Source: Streptomyces yatensis
GTDB taxonomy: Bacteria > Actinomycetota > Actinomycetes > Streptomycetales > Streptomycetaceae
Direction of reading: 5' to 3'
NCBI RefSeq assembly: GCF_018069625.1
Contig: NZ_CP072941.1
Coordinates: forward strand, 8,246,001 to 8,310,000
DNA length: 64,000 nucleotides
The first letter of the stretch is position 1, and each line of letters begins with the position of its first letter. The notes beneath the pieces were generated by a model, which worked only from the letters and a program-made list of their open reading frames with translations, was not told where the DNA came from and ran no database searches. Below, in pieces: positions 43,904 to 53,200 of this stretch. The position numbers and the translations under genes were made by a program.

Positions 43904-44227
43904 CGGCGCAGGTCCAACAGGGTGGGGGTTTCGGCGAGCGTCACGCACGCTGCCCGGAGGGTCCGACCCGCCCCTGGACCTGGTTGGCCATCGCGGCTTC
44001 GACCGGTAGGCCCGCAGGTTGAGCTGTCGCGTATTCGAGGCTGAAGCCAGCCGGCCATCATGCGGTGTGAGCGTTCCCGTCGCTGCCGCAGGGGCGCGGG
44101 CGTCACCCGGAAGCGGTGCAGACAAGGAGATCCTCGGCCGCTACGCCTTCACCCGGCCGGACGCACCAGGCCTGCGACAGCGGCGCGATCCACATGCGGA
44201 CGAGGAGGATGGCGACAGTAGTCGCCT
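43904..44227. other. intergenic stretch
   Basis: About 320 bases after the kinase scrap and before the end of the monooxygenase gene. Short open frames have no recognisable segments. I see no terminator hairpin with a T-run. Confidence 0.3.
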
Positions 44228-45478
44228 TCAGGCGGCGGTGATCGGTGCCGGGTTCTCGGGAAGCTGCCAGTCGCCGCCGCGGTCCTTCTTCGAAAGGCGC
44301 GCGGCGAGGTCGGGGACGTGCAGGAAGCAGGCCAGCGCGGTGGCGGCCTGGAAGGCATCGATCGCACGCTGGGTCATCGGCATGCCCAGGCGCAGAAGGC
44401 GCGGATTCACCTCGCCCTGGATCTCGTCGATGAAGGGCCGCAGCACGCTGTCGTAGTTCGCCAGCGCAGTCGGCAGGTCGCCCGGGTGCCGGTTGATCTC
44501 ACCGGCCAGGACATGGGCGCCGACCAGGCCGCCGGAGATTCCCATGCCGCTGTAGGGGGAGGCGCAGTGCGCGGCGTCACCGGCCAGGACCACGCGGCCC
44601 TTGGACCAGGTGTCGGTGCGGACCTGGACGACCTCCTGGGAGTAGAAGAACGGGCTCGTCCTCATGCCCTCGATGAAGCGCTCGGTCTGCCACCCGGCGT
44701 CGCGGAACCTGTCGGCCCAGAACTCCTGCTGGCGCTCGACGGGCGCCCGGTGGATCGCTGAGGCTTCATCGGATTCCTCCCGTATGACGAAGTACACCTG
44801 GGTCTCGGTCGGGTTGTGGCTGCGGCGCATGATCTGGCGGCCTCCCGGGACCATGTAGGTGTCCCGGATGTTGCTGTCGGACGCGATGCGCGGAACGAAC
44901 CAGTAGGCCATGTGGATGCCCACCCGCCAGTACGGGTCGAAGCCCTCCGGGAGAACCGCCCGCCGGATGCGTGATCCCTGCCCGTCCGCGCCGACCAGGA
45001 GGTCGAATGCACCGGAGGACCCGTCGGAGAAGTGCGCGACGACCTTGTGTTCATCCTGCTCGAAGCCGTCCACGCTCGTGCCGAAAACGTACTCGGTGTC
45101 GTCTCTCGTCGTGTCGTGCAAGATGCGCACCAGGTCCCCGCGCATGATCTCGTACTCGGACGTGAGGGTCTGCCGACCCCGCCCGGAGGTGTTGGCCATG
45201 ATCGTCGCCTTGGCCTTGCCTCGGGCATCGACGAAGGCGACGCCCGCCTCGTCCACGAGTTTGCCCCGGACGGCGTCGAGGAGCCCCATGCGCTTGACGG
45301 CCTCGATGCCCTGCCCCCGGAGATCGACCTGAGCCCCGGCGGCCCGCAGCGCCGGAAAGCGTTCGACAACGGTCACCTGGTGGCCGCCCCGTGTGAGCCA
45401 GAGGGCCAGAGCCTGTCCCGCGACCCCACCACCGGCGACGAGGACCCGCAGGGGCTGCGTTCTCGATCCTTTTGTCAT
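44228..45478 (-). CDS. FAD-dependent monooxygenase, TetX-like
   Basis: 416 residues from ATG at 45478 (45484 is the alternative in-frame ATG). A class A flavoprotein hydroxylase: LRVLVAGGGVAGQALALWLTRGG (FAD Rossmann GxGxxG), MRGDLVRILHD, LLVGADGQGSRIRRAV (DG motif) and GRVVLAGDAAHCASPYSGMGISGGLVGAHVLAGEI (GD motif). Such enzymes oxidise aromatic compounds; TetX inactivates tetracyclines. The divergent TetR gene and tetO-like operators support a role in handling a tetracycline-like or other aromatic ligand, but the substrate is unproven. Confidence 0.88.
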   Translation of the reverse strand: MTKGSRTQPLRVLVAGGGVAGQALALWLTRGGHQVTVVERFPALRAAGAQVDLRGQGIEAVKRMGLLDAVRGKLVDEAGVAFVDARGKAKATIMANTSGRGRQTLTSEYEIMRGDLVRILHDTTRDDTEYVFGTSVDGFEQDEHKVVAHFSDGSSGAFDLLVGADGQGSRIRRAVLPEGFDPYWRVGIHMAYWFVPRIASDSNIRDTYMVPGGRQIMRRSHNPTETQVYFVIREESDEASAIHRAPVERQQEFWADRFRDAGWQTERFIEGMRTSPFFYSQEVVQVRTDTWSKGRVVLAGDAAHCASPYSGMGISGGLVGAHVLAGEINRHPGDLPTALANYDSVLRPFIDEIQGEVNPRLLRLGMPMTQRAIDAFQAATALACFLHVPDLAARLSKKDRGGDWQLPENPAPITAA

Positions 45479-45491
45479 GCCCATCACCCCA

Positions 45492-45510
45492 AATCTATCA
45501 GCGAAAGATT
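45492..45510. promoter_or_regulatory. tetO-like operator 1
   Basis: AATCTATCAGCGAAAGATT is an imperfect palindrome just upstream of the monooxygenase start. Its CTATCA half is the same as in classical tet operators (TCTATCATTGATAGA). It probably represses the monooxygenase gene. Confidence 0.6.
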
Positions 45511-45523
45511 CCTTTTCAGAGTC

Positions 45524-45540
45524 ATCTATCGGCGATAGAT
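45524..45540. promoter_or_regulatory. tetO-like operator 2
   Basis: ATCTATCGGCGATAGAT is a near-perfect palindrome with the CTATC/GATAG halves of tet operators. It ends 7 bases before the GTG of the tetR-type gene, suggesting autorepression. Confidence 0.75.
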
Positions 45541-45547
45541 TGTCAAC

Positions 45548-46117
45548 GTGACCAAGATGAACCGCGAGGCCGTCATCACTGAGGCGCTCGGCCTGCTCGA
45601 CGAGGTCGGGTTGGACGCCGTCAGCACGAGACGGCTGGCGAAGCGACTGGGCGTGGAGCAGCCGTCGCTCTACTGGTACTTCCGCACGAAGAAGGACCTC
45701 CTCGCCGCCATGGCGGAGGCGGCGATGACCCCCCATGCGACCGCACCACTGCCGACGCCCGATGACGACTGGCGCGACTGGTTCCTGGACAACACCCGCA
45801 GCTTCAGGCGCACCCTGCTGATGCGCCGGGACGGCGCACGGCTCCACGCCGGCAGCACCCCCACCGGCGACCTCGACCGGATCCGCCGCAAGATGGACTT
45901 CCTCGTCGCCTCCGGCGTCCCCGAGCGGGAAGCACACATGGCAATGCTGGCGGCCGGCCGCTTCACGGTCGGCAGTGTCCTGGAAGAGCAGGCGGACACC
46001 GACCCCGGTGACAGCGCGGATCTACCGGCTGACGTGCCGGTGATCGATCACGAGTCGGCGTTCGAGGCGGGCCTCGCCCTCATCCTGAACGGCCTGGTGC
46101 ACCGTGCCGGGGTGTAG
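45548..46117 (+). CDS. TetR-family repressor (TetR-class C-terminal domain)
   Basis: 189 residues from GTG at 45548. HTH: VITEALGLLDEVGLDAVSTRRLAKRLGVEQPSLYWYFRTKKDLL, very close to the tetracycline-repressor helix pattern (LAxxLGVxQPTLYWHVxxKxxLL). The C-terminal part (GARLHAGSTP, FLVASGVPEREAHMAMLAAGRFTVGSVLEEQ) matches the TetR_C ligand domain. It is divergent from the FAD monooxygenase, sharing two tetO-like palindromes, so it should release that gene when a ligand binds. Confidence 0.92.
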   Translation: MTKMNREAVITEALGLLDEVGLDAVSTRRLAKRLGVEQPSLYWYFRTKKDLLAAMAEAAMTPHATAPLPTPDDDWRDWFLDNTRSFRRTLLMRRDGARLHAGSTPTGDLDRIRRKMDFLVASGVPEREAHMAMLAAGRFTVGSVLEEQADTDPGDSADLPADVPVIDHESAFEAGLALILNGLVHRAGV

Positions 46118-46494
46118 GGGGTTGACTGGTCCCGCAGGTCAGACGCCAGAGGGGTGGGGAGCTGTGACCGCGTAGGTTCGCCGGGTTGGTGGTCGTGGCG
46201 GTTGGATGTGCGGTGACGTCCATTCGACCGGTGGAGGCGCGGTGGCTGAGCCTGTCCGTGTGCGCAGACTGACCGGCCAGGGGGGTGGAAGCCGCCCGCG
46301 CCGCACCCCGTGCGTGTGCGTTCGCCGAGTTGATGAACAACCGCCCATGGCCGGGACCTGGTTCCGTTACCGACACTCCCCGCCGCCGCGGTGTGCCCGC
46401 CGGTCCGGCGGGTGCCAGGTGCCGTCGGCGAGTGTGCCGAGGAAGTCCGGGTTGGCGTTGGCATCGTGGCCCAGGACCATGTTGGATCACGTGT
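46118..46494. other. intergenic stretch, possible remnant
   Basis: About 375 bases. A leftward short frame near 46382-46475 reads MVLGHDANANPDFLGTLADGTWHPP and stops; it looks coding-like but I cannot assign it. The rest shows no recognisable gene. No terminator was found for the TetR gene. Confidence 0.3.
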
Positions 46495-46998
46495 GTGGAG
46501 CTTCAACAACCAATCGCGGACAGCCCGTACGGGTATCCCGACTGGCGCAGCGTCCCCTATGTGGGAGAGCGCCGGGGAGCGGGGCAGGATGAGGATGCGC
46601 TGGGGCGTTTCGGCCCCCGCCTTGCCGCGCGCGTGCTCGATATCGGTGTCCTGGTCGTCGCCGTCGTGTTCCTGGCGAGCGGGCTTACGGACTTCGCCGG
46701 GGACGTCCTGCCGGCGCTCCTCGCCCTGGTCGTGGTCGGCGGGTACGAGCCGGTGCTGACCGCGGTGTACGGGGCCACGCCGGGCAAGCGGCTGTGCGGG
46801 CTGCGGGTTGTCCGGCGGGGCGACGGCAGCGGGCTGGGCTTCGGCCGGGCGTTGTGGCGCTGGACGTGCGTGCTGGTCGGGTGCGCCGTGCCGGTTCTGG
46901 GGGTCGTCAACGTGCTGCGGTGCGCCTGGGGCCGGCCGTACCGCCAGTGCCTCCACGACAAGGCCGCGGACACCGTCGTCCGCCGCGCACAGCGCTGA
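46495..46998 (+). CDS. RDD-family membrane protein
   Basis: 167 residues if GTG at 46495 is used; the start is uncertain because no strong ribosome site is seen. The RDD domain begins GPRLAARVLDIGVLVVAVVF (R and D of RDD), continues EPVLTAVYGATPGKRLCGLRVV and WTCVLVGCAVPVLGVVNVLRCAWGRPYRQCLHDKAADTVVV-like to the end. Three to four membrane helices. Function of such proteins is mostly unknown; some act in Na+/H+ exchange. Confidence 0.8.
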   Translation: MELQQPIADSPYGYPDWRSVPYVGERRGAGQDEDALGRFGPRLAARVLDIGVLVVAVVFLASGLTDFAGDVLPALLALVVVGGYEPVLTAVYGATPGKRLCGLRVVRRGDGSGLGFGRALWRWTCVLVGCAVPVLGVVNVLRCAWGRPYRQCLHDKAADTVVRRAQR

Positions 46999-47069
46999 GA
47001 CCCGTCCGCCGCGCACAGTGCTGAAACCCGCGTCGAACGCGCTGATCTTGCGCTCGATATCGTGTCGGC

Positions 47070-48365
47070 ATGGGGTTGTGGAAGAAAAATGTGGCCGCCG
47101 CTCAGCAGCCGGTGTGGGGATGGCAGGCATGGGACTTGCAGGGGTGGCAGCCGCCCAGCGCCGTCGAGCAGCGGCTGCTGGAGGCGAAGTCACGCGGTGA
47201 CTGGGCCGGATATCTCGAGGCGGTGGGCCACACGGACCTGTTCTTCGCCGATGAGCGGGCGCGCTCCGACGCCCGGCCCGGCACGGTCCGCTTCACCCCG
47301 CAGTGGAATCCCCATCTGCGCGCTGATTGCCTGGCTCTCTTCACGGAGGGAATCCTTCCACCGCCCGACCCGGACCTGGTCTTCCAGTCCATGACGCTGG
47401 AGTGGTACGCGAGCGTCTGGGACGAGAAGGAAGCACCGTGGATCGCCATCAACCCCGGCACCCCCTGCGAAGCCTTCATCCCCGCAGCCACTCCGGAGGC
47501 CAGGGCCGTCTGGCGACGGCACACCCCCGACGGGGACGGCTGCGGCCACGCCCACCCCCACCGCCGGCTCCGCGGCCTGTCCGTCGGCGGGCCGCTCCAG
47601 GGCCCGGTCGCGTTCGGCCTGGCCTGCGGGGCACTGCTCTTCGTCAACAACGGCGAGCTGTGGAACTCCATGGCCCACCACGGCAACGGCTACGACGACG
47701 GGAAGAGAAGGCTCAAGGAGTGGTGGGGGGTGACCTGCCGGGAGGAATGGGCCGACACCCAAAGGCGCCTGCTCGATGCCGACATGGTCAGCTCGGTGTG
47801 GGAGTTCGCGCTGGGCGTCCGCCGTTCCCTCGCCCAGGACTTCGCGGGCTCGGTCGAACTGGAACACTGGCGGCAGGCCGCCGAGCGCGTACTGCGCCAC
47901 AACGCCGCCCAGGCCGCCGAACCCCGGATCACCCCCGACGGAGTCACCCCGGGGCGCCTCCGCAGCACCGCCGAAGTCGAGCCCCGGGTCGCCGGAGTAC
48001 AACGGCTCATCGGGCGGATCGCCCGCTACGAGGCCCGGTTCCGCGCGGACGGGCTGCTGGCGGACAACGCCTTCGTCCGCTCCGTCGAGGCCTGGGACTA
48101 CGGCCGGGCCTCCGCCATGGCCCGCTTCGGCCTGTCCGCCCGATACTGCACCCTCCAGGAGGCCGAACAGGCCGTGGTCGCCGCCGGCCGCGCCTCCCGC
48201 CACAACTACCGGTCTTGGGAGGAGTTCTCCGCCGCCTACATCCTCGGGCGCTGTCTGCACTTCGACGAGGAGGAGTTCGGCAGCTGGTACGAGAACGTGC
48301 TCGCCGCCCACCGCGTCCTCACCACCGACCCGGCCAGCCCCTGGCTCACCATCCCCTGGAACTGA
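47070..48365 (+). CDS. DUF1266-domain protein
   Basis: 431 residues from ATG at 47070. The N-terminal 150 residues (RLLEAKSRGDWAGYLEAVGHTDLFFAD, GPLQGPVAFGLACGALL) resemble SseB-like or enhancer-type N-domains of actinobacterial proteins. The C-terminal part (TCREEWADTQRRLLDADMVSSVWEFAL; VEAWDYGRASAMARFGLSARYCTLQEAEQAV; YRSWEEFSAAYILGRCLHFD) fits DUF1266, known from proteins tied to secretion and toxin systems. A short tandem duplication runs over its stop codon. Function unknown. Confidence 0.75.
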   Translation: MGLWKKNVAAAQQPVWGWQAWDLQGWQPPSAVEQRLLEAKSRGDWAGYLEAVGHTDLFFADERARSDARPGTVRFTPQWNPHLRADCLALFTEGILPPPDPDLVFQSMTLEWYASVWDEKEAPWIAINPGTPCEAFIPAATPEARAVWRRHTPDGDGCGHAHPHRRLRGLSVGGPLQGPVAFGLACGALLFVNNGELWNSMAHHGNGYDDGKRRLKEWWGVTCREEWADTQRRLLDADMVSSVWEFALGVRRSLAQDFAGSVELEHWRQAAERVLRHNAAQAAEPRITPDGVTPGRLRSTAEVEPRVAGVQRLIGRIARYEARFRADGLLADNAFVRSVEAWDYGRASAMARFGLSARYCTLQEAEQAVVAAGRASRHNYRSWEEFSAAYILGRCLHFDEEEFGSWYENVLAAHRVLTTDPASPWLTIPWN

Positions 48366-48423
48366 TGAACGGGCTGACCCGGCCAGCCCCTGGCTCACCA
48401 TCCCCTGGAACTGATGAACGGGC
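48327..48423 (+). repeat. tandem duplication, 49-base period
   Basis: 48 bases from GACCCGGCC to TGATGAACGGGC (48327-48374) repeat identically at 48376-48423, one base apart. The duplication includes the last codons and stop of the DUF1266 gene, so the second copy repeats the end after the true stop. Confidence 0.9.
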
Positions 48424-48745
48424 CATCACACACGCCCTGCGCGCCGCGGAGCCGACCGCTCTCATCCGCGGCGACGGCCGCTTTGTCGCCTACCAGGACG
48501 GCCGGACGGAGGACGTCTTCGTGCGGGACCGGACCGACGGCACCTCCTCCGGTCCGATCGAGGGCCCCATCGAGGGCCCGTCCAGGGCGGCGACACTCGT
48601 CCAGCTCAGCAAGGACGGCAGCAAGGTCGTCTACCTCTCGGGCTCCGACACCTACGTCCACGACGAGAGCCTCAGACCTCGCCCGCCCCGACGTCTTCAC
48701 CCTCCACGTCGACGAGTCCCCCCGCCCCGCGGTCACCAGCGGCTG
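48424..48745 (+). pseudogene. beta-propeller (PD40/TolB-like) fragment, frameshifted
   Basis: The frame reads IRGDGRFVAYQDGRTEDVFVRD, then TLVQLSKDGSKVVYLSGSDTYVHD, two blades of a TolB-type propeller (DGRxVAYxS, SxDGxxVVYxS). It then shifts at about 48670 so that RPDVFTLHVDESPRPAV appears in another frame. No start or further blades were found. It is a remnant joined to the tandem duplication. Confidence 0.5.
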
Positions 48746-48773
48746 AGGCCGCTCACTGACGGTGCGGCGCGGA

Positions 48774-50141
48774 TCACCGCACCGCCCGCTCCAGCGCCAC
48801 GCGCAGTTCCGCCGCGCCGGCGTAGCCGATCTCGGGGTGTTCCCGCAGCGCCGTGTCGATGACGTCCGCGAGGCGTCGGGGGATGGCCGGGTCGCGGCGG
48901 CGGATCGGGATCGCCGGCTCCTGGAGGACGACCTGCCAGGGGTCCTTGGCGCGCGGGAACTCGCGCGGGGTCCTTCCGGTCAGCGTGTGGTAGAGGCAGG
49001 CGGCGAATGCCCAGACGTCCACGGCGGGGGTGGCCCCGCGGAAGTCGATAACCTGTTGGCGCGGCATGAACATCGGTTTGCCCACGGTGGTGCCGGTGCG
49101 TGTCAGCCCGCTCAGGCCCGCCTGGTCAAAGGCCTTTCCGATGCCGAAGTCCGCGATCTTCGCCGTCGTCGAGCCGTCGGTTGCCTTGTGCAGCAGGATG
49201 TTGGAGGGGCTCAGGTCGCGGTGGACGACCCCCTGCCCGTGCGCGTGTTCCAGGCCCTTGAGCGCCTGCACCGCCAGGGGCAGCGCTTCCTCGACCGGAA
49301 GTCGGCCGCCGCGTTCGGCGACGAGCCGGTCCAGGCTGCCGCCGGTGCAGAACTCGGTGGTCAGATAGAAGGTTCCGGATCCGAAACCCGCGTCGTGCAG
49401 CGCGACGACGTGCGGATGCTTCATGGCCCGGGTGAGCGCCACCTCGCGCAGGAACCGGGCGCGCGCCGTCTCGCTCGCCGCCACCTTCGGCAGCATCACC
49501 TTCAGCGCCACCTCGACGCCGGTGGCCTCGTGCCGGGCCAGGTACACCGCGCCCATGCCGCCACGGCCGAGCTCCCGGATCACCGAGTAGCCGCGGATGG
49601 CCTTGAGATCGGCGCGGCCGCCGTGCGCCAGCTCGAGCAGCAGCTTGAGCACGGCGTCGGGCCGGGCCTGACAGGCGGCGCACAACAACTCGCCGGGGCG
49701 GCCGCCCGCCTCGTCGCCCAGCTCGCGCTCGCACTTGGCGCAGCGCGCGAGTGTCAGCGTGGCGACCTGCGGCCGCGTGATGTCGACGCGGAACACGGTG
49801 TCGCCGAGGCGGATCCGGTCGCCGTCCTTGAGGTCGTGCTCGGGGTAGGAGTCCGCGGCGGCCTCCTCGGGGGTGAGGCCGCGGCGCCGCTGGCCGATCT
49901 TCTCGCCGTTGACATACGTGCCGTTGAGGCTGCCGAAGTCGCGGATGCGGATGTCCGGCGGGTTGATGTCGAGCAGGCAGTGGTGGCGGGAGACGGTCTT
50001 GTGGTGGGGGTCGTCGGGCAGTTGTGGCGAACAGTCGGTGGAGCGGCCGAGGACGCAGGTGGTGCGCTCCTCGAAGACGTACACGCCGGGCTTCACCCGG
50101 CCCTCGACGAGGGTGAGCCTGATGGCGGCCGAGGGCGTCAC
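48774..50141 (-). CDS. FHA-domain Ser/Thr protein kinase
   Basis: 455 residues from GTG at 50141 with GGAGA upstream. An N-terminal FHA domain (residues 26-118) keeps CVLGRS, VSRHH and SLNGTYVNGE. A zinc-ribbon-like CAKC (134-137) and CAAC (154-157) links to a kinase domain from about 185: GRGGMGAVYLA, the VALKVML Lys (214), VVHRDLSPSNILL and IADFGIGKAF. No membrane helix or PASTA repeats, so it is soluble. The FHA domain should bind phosphothreonine, perhaps on the WD40 kinase encoded next to it. Confidence 0.9.
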   Translation of the reverse strand: MTPSAAIRLTLVEGRVKPGVYVFEERTTCVLGRSTDCSPQLPDDPHHKTVSRHHCLLDINPPDIRIRDFGSLNGTYVNGEKIGQRRRGLTPEEAAADSYPEHDLKDGDRIRLGDTVFRVDITRPQVATLTLARCAKCERELGDEAGGRPGELLCAACQARPDAVLKLLLELAHGGRADLKAIRGYSVIRELGRGGMGAVYLARHEATGVEVALKVMLPKVAASETARARFLREVALTRAMKHPHVVALHDAGFGSGTFYLTTEFCTGGSLDRLVAERGGRLPVEEALPLAVQALKGLEHAHGQGVVHRDLSPSNILLHKATDGSTTAKIADFGIGKAFDQAGLSGLTRTGTTVGKPMFMPRQQVIDFRGATPAVDVWAFAACLYHTLTGRTPREFPRAKDPWQVVLQEPAIPIRRRDPAIPRRLADVIDTALREHPEIGYAGAAELRVALERAVR

Positions 50142-50259
50142 AGAGGATCGTCTCCTGGTGTGTGAGGGAAGGCTCCGGAGGGCTTCGGGGGCGAGACGAC
50201 GGTGGACGTGCGCGTGGTGTGTGCGGCGTCGGACCGTACACGTCCCGATCCGCATCCGC

Positions 50260-53200
50260 TCAGTCGGTCACCAGCTCCCAGTCGAGGTCCCAGAGCCGGA
50301 TGCCGTCGTCTCCCGCCGAGACCAGGTTCCGCAGGTCGGGGGTGAGTTCGAGGTGCCGGATGCGTTGTTGGTGCCCTTCGAGCACGTGCAGGCATCGGCC
50401 GGTGGCGACCTCCCACATCCGTACGGTCCTGTCGTGGCCGGCCGAGAAGGCGAACCGGGCGTCGGGTGTGAACCGCACGGCGGAGACCCAGCCCTCGTGC
50501 CCCGCGAACTCGCGTACGGGCCGCTTGGCACCGGCGTCCCACAGCCGGATCGGTTCGTCCTCGGCGCCCGAGGACATGACCTGGTGTGTGGACATCGCCA
50601 GGCGGCCGTCGGCGCTCAGGCACGCCGACAGGATCGGTTCCCGGGGGCCGGTCCAGGTCCGCAGGCAGGCTCCGGTGGCGAGATCCCGCAGCCGGACCAC
50701 ACCGCCTGAGTCGCCGACCGCCGCGAGCCGTCCGTCCGTGGACACGGAGATCACGTTGACCGGGCCGTTCCGGGTGATCGTCGCGACGCAGCGGTCCTCG
50801 TCCAGGTCCCATCGGCGCAGGACACCGTCGCCGCTGCCGAACCAGGCGTACCTACCGTCGCCGGTGAACCTGATGGTCCTGACCATGTCCCAGTCCGGAG
50901 TCAGCCGACGGCACTCGCCGTCCGCCAGTCGCCGCCGAACGATCGCGAGCGGCTTGGTGCCCTCGCACAGGACGTACTGGCCGTCGTCGCTCAACGCCAC
51001 CCCGCCCACCCTGCCCGCGTGATCGTCGAGGACGTGCGTGCACGCGCCGCTGTCCAGATCCCAGATCCGTACGGTGCCGTCGCTCTGCCCGCTGACGGCG
51101 AGCCGGACTCCCGCGGCGACACCGATCGCCGTGATGGCGCCGAAGGAGAGGTGGCCGGCGTCCAGCGGCCGCGACCAGGCGGAGCGCAGCCGTACGTGGC
51201 GCGCCGAGCGGCCCAGTTCGTGCCAGGCGGCCAGGACCTGGGGCGCGCGCTCGTATCCCGGTATCTCCCGTGCGCGGGTCAACAGGCCGAAGGCCGAGCG
51301 GTGTTGGCCGTTCGACATCGCCTGGTGTGCTTCGGCGAGCAGTTCCTCGGCCAGTCCGCCGAGCCGGCTGACCTCCGCGTACTCGCGCGGCTTGATCACG
51401 TGCGGCTCGGCGGTATATGCGCTGTCGGGCAACCGCCAGCGGTGCACGGGTAGTTCGGGATGTCCGCCGACGGAGCAGCCGAACCGGTCGTCGCGGTCGG
51501 GGAATCCGACGTGGTGCATCCCGTACGCGTGGGCGGTGAAGGTCCGCAGACACCGGCCGCTGCTCAGCTCCCAGACCTGAACGGTGTGGTCGCCGGTCGT
51601 TCCGGACAGCAGCAGCCGCCCACTGTCGGCGAACGCCAGGTGACCTGCGGCGGCGGTCAGCCCCGTCAACGTACGCGGCGCATCGACCTGCCGGCCGTCC
51701 GCCACATCCCACCACCGGATCACCCGGTCCTCGCCGGCCACCGCGACCATCCGCCCGTCGGGACTGAAGCACAGCGCATGCGTGGCCGAGCCGGCCGCCA
51801 GCACCCGGCACCTGCCATCGGCCACGCTCCACAGCCGCGCCCCGTCCTCCTCGGCGGTGAGCACATGGCGCCCGTCGGCGCTCACCTCGTACTGCGAGCC
51901 GTCCAGGGCGCCGTCCGCGAGTGCCGCGCCGAGCGACCACCGGGGGGTTCCGGTCCGCGGTTCCCAGACCTGGACGCGCCCGTCCACGCCCTGCCACACA
52001 CCGATGCGTCCGTCGGCACTCAACCTGATCGGGCAGCCCGTGGCGCGTGCGGCGGCGCGGATGGCGCGGGTACACCTGCCTGCCCCCAGATCCCAGAACT
52101 GCACCGTGCCGTCGCGGCTCGTGGACAGTGCGTACGAGCCGTCGGGGGTGAGGTCGACGCCGAGCACCTGTGCGCGGTGGCCCTCGACCGCCAGCCGCTG
52201 TGCGCCGGTCCCCGTGTCCCACAGCCGGAGCACACCGTCCCAGTGGCCGCTCAGCGCGAGGCGTCCGTCGGGAGTGAACCGGATCGGCAGATAGCCCATC
52301 ACCTCGTGCCGGGCGAGCAGTTCCACCGGCGCGAACGGCAGCGCGAACGGCTCGCGAAACGCGCGGGTGCCGGTGTGGCGGGCGTCGGGCACGGTTCCGG
52401 AGGCCGCCACCCGCAGCGCCGCCCGTACGTCGGTGTCGTCGGGCCGTTCGCGCGCGAGGGCGTCGAGCAGGTCGTGTGCCGCCGCGAGGTCGCCGCGTTC
52501 GAGGTGGACCCGGGCCAGAAACAGCCGCACCTGCCAGGAGGAAGCGCCGGACCCACGCGGGATCGCCTCCAGCCGGGCGACGAGTTCCCCATCGGTGATC
52601 GCCCCCGTACGCCACCGGAACAGGCCACCGTTGTACACGGCCCCGACGTGGTGGGGGTCGACCGCGAGCGCCTGGTCGAAGGCCTGCTCGGCGTCGGCGG
52701 CCCGGTCCAGGTCGAGGAGCGAGAGGCCACGGTTGTTGAGCTCGTCGGCGCGCAGATCGGCGGCCCGCGACGTGGGGCGCGGATACGCCGAGCCGGTCAC
52801 GTGCTCGTAGATCCCGGTCAGCACATCCGCGATGTCCGCCATCGAGGCCGGCCGGTGGGCCGGGTGCTGGCGCAGACAGCGCCGGAGCAGGTGGGCGACT
52901 TCCGGTGGCGCCGCGACCGGATTGGAGGGGTCGGCCAGGTATTGCTCCAGCGCGAGACCCGCGACCGAACCAGCAGCCCAGTGCACACCGCCGGTGAACA
53001 TCTCCAGGACCGAGACCGCGAAACTGTAGACATCGCTGCGCCGGCCGACGGGCTCGCCCGCGAGCTGCTCCGGGGACGCGTAGCCGACCGTCATGCCGCC
53101 GAACGGCACCAACACGCTGCCACCGGGCGCCACATGGAGGTCGGCCGGTGCCGTGGCGGCCTTGGACCGGGCGAGACCGAAGTCGGTGATCTTCGCGGCT

